Shown here: one piece after another, positions 31,247 to 44,000 of the stretch | How the letters are laid out: the number at the start of each line of letters is the position of its first letter | Position numbering within the stretch: the stretch's first letter is position 1 | From: Schistocephalus solidus | Taxonomy: Eukaryota > Platyhelminthes > Cestoda > Diphyllobothriidea > Diphyllobothriidae | Assembly (NCBI GenBank): GCA_017591395.1 | Contig: WEDG01008658.1 | Span: 1 to 64,000 of the forward strand | Direction of reading: 5' to 3' | Length of the DNA: 64,000 nucleotides | Notes under the pieces: generated by a model | Database searches by the model: none | Seen by the model: only the letters and a program-made list of their open reading frames with translations | What the model was told of the DNA's origin: nothing | Translations under genes and position numbers: made by a program

Positions 31247-32075
31247 ATGGGCGTGAGCTTTCATACTGTGTTTGCTGTGTTGGGATACTCGGCCTCCTCA
31301 ATTGCCATTATGTTCGTAAACAAGATAATCCTTACTGCCAACCAGTATGTCCTATTTAATTTGTTTCTGATTTGCTAGTTTTCCCTCAACTTTGTTTCTT
31401 GCCATTTGTCAGGTACGTCGGTGTTAATATGATTTTAGCGTCTCTAAAGATGTTTACTACTCTCATTGTGGTGTCTGTTCTGAGTGCCATTGGTAAAGTA
31501 AAGATTCCCGCTCCATCGATCGAGCTGTTGACGAAGGTTTCACAATTTAACTCTTACTGTCATCTGCACAGATAGCCCCTTTCTCGGTCCTCTTTGCTGT
31601 TGACCTCACCATGGGTCTTGCTGGTACCGGTGCAATAAGGTAGCTCATTAACTCCTGCCGTTTTATAATCCTCAGTCTGCCTCTATTTTCGGCCCTTCGG
31701 CGTTTTTCCAATCTCTTTATCATGTACGGTGAAATGTTCTTTTTCAAGTAAGTCAATGTTGAAAGTTATTTATCTTTAGGAAACAACATTCCTCGCTTAC
31801 GCACTTATCTCTTTTTATCATGGTTGGAGGTGCCATAACGGCCGCTGGGTAACTTTGTCCCTTCTTATTCATGAGTGTAGAGGTGATCTAAAGTTTGATC
31901 TTATAGGATACACGTTCATTTTCATAAACAACCTTTCAACTGCCGGAAAGGGACTAATGGCCAAGTCGAACTTATCCAAGCATAAATATCGAGCGTGACA
32001 TTGCTTTTTTATAATTCCCTCCTGATGTGCCTACCACTTTTGGCGCTAGCAATCGCCTTGGGGAATGTGAAATCT
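31247..32075 (+). CDS. SLC35D1: SLC35D exons 1-7 with six micro-introns
   Basis: Six introns of 34, 37, 35, 36, 32 and 32 nt separate exons 1-7: 31,345-31,378; 31,413-31,449; 31,537-31,571; 31,640-31,675; 31,748-31,779; 31,849-31,880. All have GT...AG ends (donors GTATGT, GTACGT, GTTTCA, GTAGCT, GTAAGT, GTAACT), and each junction restores the conserved protein frame. In exon 7 the frame ...SKHKYR runs into a TGA at 31,996-31,998, while the conserved continuation [14 protein letters not shown] lies in another frame from 31,995. One base missing (or two extra) around 31,991-31,995 accounts for this. Exon 7 ends AATCT with a GTAAGT donor. Small introns crowded at the 5' end are a known feature of flatworm genes. 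Confidence 0.85.
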
Positions 32076-35000
32076 GTAAGTGTCTTTTCCTTTGATTGGT
32101 ATTTTGACCGCACTCTTCGACAGGGTTTTATGAACTCTTAGCTGCGTTATTTTTGCGTCCTCATTAAATGCACTGGTGGTACGAGTTTGATTCTGCGCCC
32201 GTAGGTAGCCCAAGTATTCAGGTAGGCCGGATATCTCAAGCCAAACTTATTACGAAGTTATTGTATTTTTTCAGCCAAGTGCTTATTGGACGGTATTTCT
32301 TCGTGGTCAGGTCCATTTAAAACAAGATACAAGGGGCCCTTAGATAACCTCCGTAGGACATCCTTTCACTTGGTGACACCAAGGAATGTCTTAATAGGGT
32401 TCCTTCTGCGTTGTCTAACGGAAGTTAGCAGGTGACTTTTACAAGAAAGGTTTAATGCGGATTAATGTCCCTTTTACACTGTTGAACGCCTGGAAACTGC
32501 TGTTTAGCCGTACTCTCGATATAGTTGACCAATTTTTTGAGGTTGCCTTCTCCTGGCTCGGATTAAAGCGTTTATTCCAATTTGCAAGGCTGTCTTTTCT
32601 CAATATACTTGATGGCGTTGTTCGTGAAAATAGATCTCTTAACGGTACTCTTTTGGACTTAGTTCGACGCGAAGTGTATACCATCTTGAATCTTCCGAGA
32701 TCGCTCTGTTCCACAGTCAGTCTTGAATAGTGCCATTTCTGTTGTGGATGCACATCGACTTCACCTCGCTGAATCGTTTTTCTTTGTAAATACTCAATGA
32801 CTCAGTTGAACTGACTTGTCTGCCAAAATGCGTTCAAATGGCAGGGGTTTATTTCCTGACACGTCATCTCATAACCTCTAAACAAAGAAAGATAATGACG
32901 GACGATGGCCTTGCGCTGCCTATACCCTGGGCATATGCACCCATCGTCAGTAGAAACGGACTGTCTGCACAGCGGCTTCAGCCGGTTCTTACAGTTTGGG
33001 ATTCTCCCTGAGAAAACCGAGAAATCACCTTACCAGGTGACGTGTTTACCGCGTATCAGGTCACACTTCACTCATCAATGTGAATACGTCTGCTACATGG
33101 CGTATAGTTCATCAGCTTTTAGCGCAAGGCTTTATATTTCTCAAGCTTTTTCTCATTTTATACAGCTTTCGATAAACCCTTCACGAAAAATAGGGATCTT
33201 AGTAGACTAATAGACCGTTGAGTGTTTATTAGGGCTGTACGTGTGTTCTAAAAGCGTTACCACCCATTTTTCATCCAGATTTAGTCAGCGAAGATGTCAC
33301 ATATGATAGGTAGAACGAATCGCTTTCAATACGCCTTTCTGTCGTCTCCGCGTTGCTACGTCACTTCTATCTGAGTCGTTTTGCTTTCCATGCTCCGTTC
33401 GATTGTCTAAAGACAAACTTTTTCGCCCCTTAAAGGTACAACCTACACATACTTAAAGTGTACAAAAATACGTATTACTACCCACGAAAAGCTGTTTCCT
33501 TGTGTTTTATAAAGATTCGCCTTAAAAATGTCAGGATCGCGTCCACCCTCACCGGTCAATTTGTGCACGACTCCATATCGCCAAATGCTGAGTCCCTTGG
33601 TATTTATAAGCTTGCCTATTTCATTGCGAAATAAACTGGTTGTCTGGGCCGTGAACTGCGACTGCCATATACGCTATCCGTCATCCTTCCTGCTCACTAC
33701 TGATGATTATAATTCACGAACTCTTAGGGATTTATGGCGCAGGAGCAGAACTTTATATTCCGGTTATTTTTTGTATTGTGCTGGCTCCGAAGCCGTGGGA
33801 CAAGTTATTAAACGAGGGTCAGACTTTTGGCTAGCCGCTACGTTCCACAACACATGCGGTGACAGTTCGACCGTTGTAAACGACGTCTGCTGTGTGAATT
33901 AGTTGATATTGCGGTAGACCCGCGCAATATCTATCTCACTATCTGCTCCCCACTCACCTTGCTCCGATGCTTGGACAACACTGAAACGACCAAAGACGAA
34001 ATCGGGTGCATTAACTGACAAAGCTTAACGTCTCGTTTACGTGCGTCACGCATGACCAGCATGTACCAGGCCTTCACGAGGACATCGAAACCGTCTCAGT
34101 TGTAAGAAGAACCGAAGTATCTGTTATTTATTAGCTTTTAAAGCCACGTTTTTCAGCGCGTCGTGATAACTTCGAGCACTTCAAGTTCAGTATTGTGAGA
34201 AATGCATGTATGCACTTTCAAAGTAGATTACCCAATGTCTACTCCTCTCTTCGGTGTACTAGTCGACTGTCCGAGCATGTCAGCCAGTTAATGTTGGGGT
34301 TTGATGTAGTGACTGGCACGGCGTGTTGGCCTACCCTAGACTTTCCACCAAATCTCCTTGTGCGGTAATATTTATGGACTTGCGAACTCTGCACAGCCAG
34401 ATTAACGTCTGCCGTGAGTCGTTTGAGGATATTTTTGGTTCATCGTATCTCATATCTAATCAACTTAACTCGATCATATTATTGGGAGACGAAAAAAGGG
34501 GGAGAGACAGAGTGATATGAAAAATTCCTTCTCTGCCATCGCGATATTCCATCACTGTAATAGATCCTACGCAACCCGAATTACCACAAATTATCTAAAC
34601 TGGCCGTATAGACCTTTTTCAATTATCAGGATACCTGGATTCTGATGATTAGGGGTCTGGCTGGCACGTCTTCTTTATGTGACCTTTTGCATCTCACCAT
34701 GTTGACAGTCCGGGCAGTATTCATGTATGAACCAGCACGTGTAGAGCCCGCGCAGACGAGAGCAATGTCTAGTAAGTTCCAGATATTACTTGCGCATGTA
34801 GGAGCTTTGTGGTTCCGACGGATCCGTGTTCATCCCGTCGCTAGTGATGCTTTACGTTTGAAGGTTCAGATGTTGGGCACACATTGGGTTCTCTGTCTCG
34901 CAGCTAACTCCCCTTGATCATGTCTGACGATATGGAACGCAATAGACGTGGGGAGAGAATGAGGTATATGCTTTGCAATTAGAATGCAAATCACCTCTGT

Positions 35001-38000
35001 TCTCCCCAGACTTCTGGCAATTCGCGCCGTGTTCGCCGAAAGAACCATCGGGCCATTAATTGGTCTCTTAAATCTGATCTTCATCAGGACATCCAAGCTA
35101 TTCCTTTCTGTTATTAGTACTTGGATTATTTTTAATCAAGTTTTTTAGGTGATTTTCTCGCATTTGATCGGATGTTCACTTTTTCAGGCCATCCATTTTC
35201 CTCTTTGGTCGAAGCCGCTCTTCGTTCTTGGCTTCTTCTTCTCCTGCGTCGCCGCTCTCGTACTGCAATTTTTGGCCTTTGAATGCACCCGGTTAACATC
35301 GGCCCTGACCACCAGTGTGATTGGTGTGATAAAGGTTCGCATTTTATTTCCTTCCCACCGCCTGCATTTATGAAACTAGCGCATTTCGCGGGAGAGGCAT
35401 TTTTTACTTAAATCATCTTAGTCGCTTAATAAACCTGCTCGTTCGTAAATCATTCTTTCCTAGCCGCCGTTGTTTTTGTGGTCCTGCTTTCATGGATTAA
35501 GTCGAATGTTTGCCTATTGAAGGAGGGAGGGAGAGAGCAGAACAGAACAGCATATTTCCGACTTGAGCACGCGACATAATCGACCGAACGCATTTTCCTC
35601 TAGAGGCTACACAGCTAAGATTCACATCTGCGCTGTAGTCGTTTGCACTGTTTTAAGCTAGGTACCTGAAATACCAATTTTTCACTGGCCATTAAGAATG
35701 ACGAGCTTATTTTGTGAGTGAGTTGTCTGATAAAGTGGCGTAATAGTCAAAAACGAGCTTATTTGGGTATTCAGCAGCTGCTGCCTTTTTATTTTCAGTT
35801 TTTTTGCCATCGCGGGGTCGAACATGCACTTTTTGTTGAAAAAGAGCATGGTTCTCCAGTTTGTAGCAAAGATTTAATCATTTTCTTGATCACCCGACAA
35901 GATTAGCTCCTTAGTGGGCTCCAAAATGCCGACAACTCTTGCTCAGCAAACGGCGTTCCTAGAACGCGATGTTTTTTCTTTATTGTTTTAAAGAAAAACA
36001 TTTCCTGTAATAGAATTGCGGATGCGGCGGTGGGGAGTTTGCGATGCAGTCATAAAACAAAACTCCTGTGCTAAGCTGACTTTCTATCAGCATTCTTAGA
36101 ATTTCCATTCGACGCCGATTTAGCCTCTTTGGGCGCACTTAGCGCCACCCTCAAGCATTACTTTGTAGAGACAGTCAAAAAAAGGGAAAGAGAAAAAAGT
36201 ATTACTCTTTCCTTTAGTGCTCGGTTTTATTTGTGCCTTTTGTGGCAAATGTCCAGTATGGGCAATCACATGTCAAACCAGCAGCTGAGGTCTCCTGCAA
36301 TACTGGAATGGTGATAATTTTGGGTTTTATGGGTGTGGAAAAATGGCAACAAGTAAGGAAATATAGAGGGATAAACAGTATATAAGCAGAATATCGTTTA
36401 AGTACTCCAATTCCGTGGCCAATTGTACGTTCCCATGTATTTTCTCGTCCTGTAACACAAGAATTTTTGGCCTTTGTCCCACCGTTAACGCTCCCAGACT
36501 TAACCAGTGTATCCCTTAAAATGCCATTTTATATCCCTATCGACACTATTTACCGCTTAATTTACATTTTATCGTTTGTCTCGGTAAACTACCTCCTTCT
36601 GTTTTCCCTCAATCTTCTGGTTATTTGTTCAAATCTCCCATCTTCATCCCGCGTAATCTGACACTACGTTTATTACTTAACGCCTTCAGACATTTGGTTG
36701 TAAGTGTATTATTTAAACTTTGCTAACCATCCCACATTATGGAACCGTCTTTCCATTCAAATGGGCTTATTTATAACACTCCTACTTACGGACCGGCACT
36801 AAGTAAGCCAACTCAGGTGATTTAATCGAGACAGGCTAGGTTAAAACAGAACTCTAATAGAACTACCCGAACGAGCTGCAGTTGGCTGCCGGATATATTC
36901 TACAAAGTTAACCAAATGCGAAGCATTAAATATGGGAGTCGCAGAAGTCCTTATCAGCCCCGGACTTGGATAGATACTCTCCCACCTTGGGGGACAATGA
37001 TACCATCCTTAAATCCTACAGAGAAAGGATACGGCTTTTGGAGAGTCGGTTGAAACAGAAAATTAAATTATCCACCCCCGGACATAGATAGATACTCTCC
37101 CACCGCGAGAAACAATGATACCATCCTTAAGTCCTACAGCGAAAGGATACAGCTTTTGGAGAGTCAGTTGAAACAGAAAATTAAATTATCCAGCGGAGAC
37201 GCACCTGTGAATACATCCCTATCGGAGTCGAAACACGGCGCTTTCGATGAGTTTCCACTGTTGGATGTTCGCGGCCGTTGCTCCCCTTTGATCCACAGAT
37301 TAAGCAATCATGCATTAGTGAGTCTAGCTTTTCACAGTGCTACGAAGCTAAGAAATTGGGCTGTCAGGGTTGTCACCAGCGCCCTAGGGCTCCTCATTTC
37401 TCCCTTACCCAACGGGAAATGCTGTATTTTGATGGAAACCCTCTCAAATATTGGCTGTTTCTAAGAAAATTTGAGAGCGGAATTGCAAAAAGGGTTAGTG
37501 ACAACGAAAGTCGACTCTCCTGCTTGATCGGGTGAGGCCAGAGAAGCTGTTGAGAAGTACGCCATTTTGGAGCCTAGTGAAGGGTACCGCGAGGCTCTCA
37601 AAACCCTTCGACGACGGTTCGGCCAATCCCACTCCATTGCCAGGGCTCACATAGATAATTTAATTGACGGTGGAGTCAAAATCTATGGATCCTACCACCC
37701 TGATGAAGTTGGCTCGGGAAATGAGAAACTGCAAGAACACTTTGCAGCAGTTAGAATACATAGCAGATTTAAATTCATCTAGGACGCTGGCTGCGATCGT
37801 CAGGCGACTTCCTCAACCACTTCAGTTCAAATGCTCAGAAACTGCTTGGTAGAGAGCCAATGTTTGATCTAGCAGAATTTGTAGACGAGAAAGCCGATGT
37901 ATTGATGTTACACCAATCCTACTCTTCAGGTCCAGTTTCTGCGCCCAATCGTTCCCCGTAGGATCGAGGACCGATGCACAAGGCATGTACGCATCACACA

Positions 38001-41000
38001 CAGACTGTAGTAACAGTCCCAGTACCTAGCTCCTCGGTACTGCGCCAGCGGTGTCTGCAATGTGAAGAAACTCATTACACCGACCAATGTGGCATGTTTG
38101 TTGCCCTCAACCTGCCACAAAGACTAGCTTTCGTGGAACTTGACCGTTTATGTCATTCTTGTCTAAAACCCAATCGTGATGCTATCAACTGTAGGTCGCG
38201 TAAGACATGCGGCGTTGCACGGTGCTCCATGCGCCATCATCCGCTGCTGCACCGACAAGAAGACGGGGCTGGTGTGTTTCCGACGAAAAGCCCACAGAGT
38301 TGAGTACCGAAACATCCCACTGTCTCAACAGCCGCGCTGAGCAAGTTTTTTCTTTAGGAATGTTACCAGTGGAAGTTTTGGACCTCTCGGTTCAGTTACG
38401 ACGTATGCCTTCCTCGATAGTGACTCGGACACTGCGCTAATCGATGAAAACTTGTTAAAACGCTTAGGCCTCATTGGCCAACCAGCAGTGTTGTCAGTAT
38501 CCACCGTCGTTCAAACAGCAGAGGTGAGCTCTGAAATAGTGGTTTTTAAGATAGGTGCGATACAAGGGCAAGACCGACTGAAAATGAAAAAAGCCTGGTC
38601 CGTCAGCCATCTCCCCAAGTTAAAACGTTTTGCTTTAACTATAAGCCAGGCAGCGCGTTGGGAACATTTAAGCGACATCGAACTCCCCTTTGGTGCGCTA
38701 AAAGGCGTGGCTTGGAAGGTTGCCAACTGACGGGATAACTCGGACCGCGTGGTCAGCCCAATGTGTGTTTTGTGTGGAGTGGCTGACTGTCGGACTGAGA
38801 GTCAGGCTGTAATGGCTCCTTCTTAATGTGGCCTATATTGCACTCTTACTCCGTGGGATCTGAGCCAGGTGTGGTGGTACGCCCAGGGGCGGATCCGGCC
38901 GCGCCAGCCACCTGCGCCCTCTCCCATCTCCGGTCTTCTTGACTCTGTCTTGACTCCGGGCTCAGGTGGGGAAGGAGGAGAGAGTGCGGTAGCTGCAGCG
39001 CAAGGCTACTATCACTTAAAACTAATTCACTCGCAAGTCACCGTCCCTGCACCGCCTGGTGTGGAGCATACGGTGGACATCATCGAACTCGACGGTCAAA
39101 CTATCGCATCGTACCCGAACATCGATACGGCGGACGGGAGGATACATACGCTGTTCGGACCCCCCCTCGGTTGGGTACTCATGAGGCCAGTAGCCGAACA
39201 AGATCGTAGAAGAGCAAATGTAGGCTTTTGCGCCATAAAGATCGAGTCACAGAAAGGCTAGAACAGATGTGTAACTTCGAGTTCGGTGAGCCCAAGCCCT
39301 TAGGCAAAGCACATTCCGTAGACAACAAAAGAGTTTTGGAGTTGTTTGAATCCCACCAATTACTGCAGGGGCCAGACCTGGCCAACTGTTTATGTGGAGT
39401 TTTAACTAGATTCCGTGAGTTCCCGTACGTAGCGGTTCGAGTTCCGAATTCGCAAAGTTCGTTTCTACGCTTTCTGTGATGGCCAAATGGTAACTTAGCA
39501 TACGATCCTGAGGCTTATAAAATGGTAGTATATCCATTCGGGGCAACCTCTACCCCATGTTTCGCTATCTACCCACTAAATCTATCGATAAATCAGGTGA
39601 CAGACGTCCCCGCAGCTCACTGTACCAAGTACTTTCAGAGGTGTTTTTACGTCGACGAATGTTTGATCAGCAGTGACTCTGTGCAAGCCCTTACGGACGT
39701 GGCTTTTCACTTGCGAACCTGCGAAATCATGGCTTCCGTCTACATAAATGGCGCAGCAACTCGGTTAACACCCTTATATTTATCCCTGAGGAAGAGCTAG
39801 TTGACGGGGGAATGTGCCTCGATCTTAAGCCAGCCGTAACCACAGGACACTAGGTATCGAATGGAACAAACTTATAGTCACATTCAGTTTCAAAGTCCAG
39901 TGCCCTACGGATACGGTTACCAGAAGAGCGATGCTCTCTTATATTTCAACCCTGTATTATCCACTTGGGTTTATCGCTCCCGTTCTGTTACCGGCCAAGT
40001 TACTACTGCAGCAATTGTATCGATCGAATCTCAGATGGGACGATAAAATCGACGACAAGTACGTGCGACTGGTTTACCTGGATGAAAGCGTTTCGGGGCC
40101 TTGACAATGTTCATCTCCGACGCTGCTCGACCCCGGCTGCTTTAAGTATCTTTGAGCCGTATCAACTACATGGTTTCTCGGATGCGTCCAAGAACGGGTA
40201 CGGGGCCGTAGTCTACCTTCATGCAACGATTAAAGACGGTACTGCATGCATGTTTGTGTGGGGCAAATCTCGAGTCACGCCTCTAAAGGTCCAAACCATA
40301 CCACGGTTAGAACTCACCGCTGCAGCTCCGGTCGCCAAACTAGTGAAACAGGCGGAGTTGGAACTAACACTACTAATCTCGTCCAAGGCCATGTGGACAG
40401 ATTCACTGGCAGTCTTACAATTGATACGGAACACTACGTTACGTCTCGAAACATTTGTAGCTAACCGCATCTCTACCATATTAGACTTATCAGACGCTTC
40501 ACAATGGAGGTACGTGAATTCCAAGAGGAACCCAGCAGACGTAGCTTCAAGAGGTGTAGGTGGTGACAGGCTGGAAAAGAATATGTGGCTCACGGGTTCC
40601 GCATTCCTAAGCAAGAAGTCTGACGAATGGCCCAAGGAACCAGGTCAACGACCCATTGCTGTTTCAAAGATGCGTGACGTTACTGTAAATGCCGTCCTTG
40701 TTGGGGATCATTAGCTGACGAAGTTTTCAGATTGCGTTAGCTTGGGGAAACTTCTAATGCATGTTGCTTGGCTGTGACGATTTGCAGTTTTTCTTAAGAA
40801 AAATGTATCGCATTGACCAGAACCCGTTTCAAAGGTACTCACCGTGGCAGACCTAGAAGGTGCCGAAAGCGATGTCTTGAGGTTGGTCCAGAGAATGAGC
40901 TTAAGTGCGTGCAGAGCGATTTGCGAACCACCGATTTCAAGAAGTTGAAAGCGATCAGCAGTCTGCTAAAGTACCTTTCACCATTCTTCTCTAACGGTCT

Positions 41001-44000
41001 AATTAGAGTGGGAGGGTAACTTCAATACGCGCCAATTCCGTACGAAACAAAACACCCGGTCATCCTCCCTCAAACCCATTTCGTATGCCGACTAATCATA
41101 GAACACGTTCATCGACTAAATGTTCATGTAGGGATATCACACACAAGTGCTATCCTACGAGAAATATACTGGATAATTCGGGGCCAGGCGCTCATCAAAC
41201 TAGCCGTTCGGTCTTGTTTTGTGTGTCGCCGCTGGATAGACTGGAGCCGTATATCTCACCTTTCACGTTCACAGGGGTCGATTACTTCGGACCATTTCAG
41301 GTGAAATTAGCCCGACGGTCAGAAAAGAGATATTTTTGCCTGTTCACATTCCTCAGTATTCGCGCGGTCCACATCGAGGTTTCTGTGTGCTTTCGGTAGT
41401 TGCGTTGCTCGAAGAGGATGCCCACGAAAGCTTTACAGCGACAACGGGCCCAACTTCAAAGAGGCTGAGAATGAACTGAAGAGGTTCCTGAAGAAATAGA
41501 ACCAAAACCAAATAACTAGCTCTCTTGCGGAGAAAGGATGCGATTGGATCTTCACGCCCCCGATAGCCAGTATGCGAGTGCCTGATCCGGTCTATCAGAC
41601 GGATATCACGCTCCATTTTGGGTTTAGAGATGGTCACAGACGAGGTCTTCCTAAAAAAATTACCGAAACCGAAAAGATAATGAATGACCGACCGCTGGTG
41701 AAGAACATTGTGAACCCGACCGAGTACGCTGTACTCACTCCAAAAATGTTTTTGCTGAGCGCTCGGAACCTTTTGTCGTCTGCTGAAAAGTGCAGTCTCT
41801 GTTGACTTTACCGGAAGTGGCGCCAGGCACAACATCTTGCTGACATATTCTGGAAAAGATGGATAAGTGCCTACCTACCATCGGTGCAGGCCAGACACAG
41901 GTAGCTTGGTGAGGCCCCACAACTCCATATTGGAGATCTGATCCTTGTAGTTGACAAAGTGGCACCACGAGGACACTAGAAGAAAGCCGTCGTGGAAGAG
42001 CTGCTCGAATCAAATGACAGTAAGGTGAGCGATGTTGTACTGAGAACGTAACAAGGGAAATTAGTGAGAGATGTCCGCATTTATGTGTGCTAGAGAACCA
42101 CAAACCAAGCCTGGGTGGGAGTGTACGTTCCCACGTATGTTGTCCTCCTGTAACTGGAATTTTAGGCCTTTTTCGTACCGTTGACGCTCCCGGACTTAAC
42201 AGTGTATCCCTTCAACTGACATTTTATATCTCTATCGACACTATTTACCGTTTAATTTGCATTTTATCGTTTGTCTCGGAAAACTACCTCCTGTTGTCCC
42301 CCAATTCTCTAATTATTTGTTTGAATCTCCCATCTTCCCGCGTAATCTGACACTACTTTTATTATTGTATGCCTCGAGAAATATAGTTGTAAGTGCATTA
42401 TTTAAACTTTGCTACTCATCCCACATTATAGAACTGTTTCCATCCTAATGGGCTTATTTTTAGCCCTTCTACTTACGGAAGGGCACGACGAAAGCCAACT
42501 CAAGCGATTTAATAAAGACAGGCTATACAGCGGCTAGGCTAAAACAGAACTCTAGTAGAACTACCCGAACGGGCTACAGTTGGCCGCCGCATATATTCAA
42601 TAATAATAACGTGGTTACACATTCAATCCTTAATAGTTTTTGATTGCACTGCTTACCTCAGCCATCCTTTGTAATCCGCCTTGACCGAACGCCGACTCCA
42701 CAATCACGCTCCTTCAAATCCTTGTTGATCTTAACCCTGAAGACTTGGTTGCCATGCCGCTAATTCTCCCTCTCTACCCCGGCCTCTTTCCATTTCAGAA
42801 CGTTGTTGTCACCTACGGTGGGATGTTTGTTGGTGGTGATTACTTATTCACAGTGACCAACTTCACCGGCGTTACCGTCAGGCAAGTTTTGGCCTCCCTC
42901 CTTCACTCTTTTTGTTTCCTGCCCCTAATTGTTCTCTTACTCTGGCATTTGACACCTGGACCTAGTGGTTAAGTGCACGCTAAAACTGTCGCGTTAGGGC
43001 AAATAGAAACCCTGTGTAGGTAACCCTGTTAGGCCCCATCTGCAAATGCCTGAGGATGCAGTCCCCCTAGTATCACAGACACTTTGAGAACGTCCGCCAA
43101 GATCGGTGCGGTTGTGTCTTGGTGCTCTGTGTGAAGTTCTTGTAGTTGGTTACATGGCGACGAGCACTATTCACTCGATAGGTATAACTGATGAGGATGA
43201 GAGCGTCTGGAGCTACCGTTTAAATCCACCATTGCCTCCTCAGTCAGGATCGCCTGTGCTTTACAGCCCCGTTCTAGATTTTAACACTACGGCAAAACCG
43301 AAGGCCATACTTTGTACCGCTTCAACCGACGGTGATTCCAAGAAGCTAACTGAAATCTTGAAGACAAATGGAAGCCTTCTGATCTGCCGGCCCCACCACG
43401 GTGCAGTGATAGCGTCATCGGCAGACACGGCATTACGATCGAGGGAGTATTTCGTCCGAATTTAAAGCCATAACCTCGACTGACATTCACTTAAAGGATG
43501 CTCCGCCGTCCGAGCCTGTCTGCAATTATAGCGCACCATCTACCGAAGATATATTTTTGCATATAAATAAACTGGAGAAGTCGGTGAGATCTACCCTTTA
43601 AAAGACACGTTATGGTCATCTTCAAAAATGTTAGCACAGAGGCCGTGCCCAAAAACCAGCCCGGTGCCGCTGCGACGCTGAACCTCAATGCGAACATGCA
43701 TTGCGTGTTATTCTCCATAGACATTACAGGTAAAGTCTTTGTAATCTTCCTCTGATATCGTTAATGCTGACACTGCGACCCCTAGACCGGGCGGGAACAT
43801 GCTAAGTGTCTCTTCTCGCTCCACCGGATTCTGGAATACCTCCAGCTGACGTCATAAACTCGCTCTCCCCTCTTTCGAGGAGGTAAACCTCAGCTTTCGG
43901 ATCTGTCTAAATGTGTTTAAGCTCACGACGCCTGGTCTGGTCATCGGAATTCAGGTAGTTAGAGCATTGTCTGTACTCAGGTCTTGCCCTTACTGTCGTG

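Larger units (their letters stand above)
36424..42599 (+). mobile_element. BEL/Pao LTR retrotransposon (defective, 6.2 kb) in SLC35D intron 8
   Basis: Two LTRs of equal length bound an internal region with gag (DUF1759-type), CCHC knuckles, protease, RT, RNase H and integrase in BEL/Pao order. A polypurine tract (CTGGGTGGGAG) lies immediately before the 3' LTR. The coding region is broken by many frameshifts and stops, an RT deletion and an inserted repeat of family S. It lies in the same orientation as the host gene. The 5' flank ends CCAAT and the 3' flank begins near CAATA, so a target-site duplication of CAAT is possible but the LTR 3' end is not exact. BEL/Pao domains are identified by motif recognition. 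Confidence 0.88.

Noticed and set aside
33528..33902. 124-codon frame in intron 7 as a gene
   Set aside because: No motif, no splice or transcript support visible; kept only as a note under the intron.
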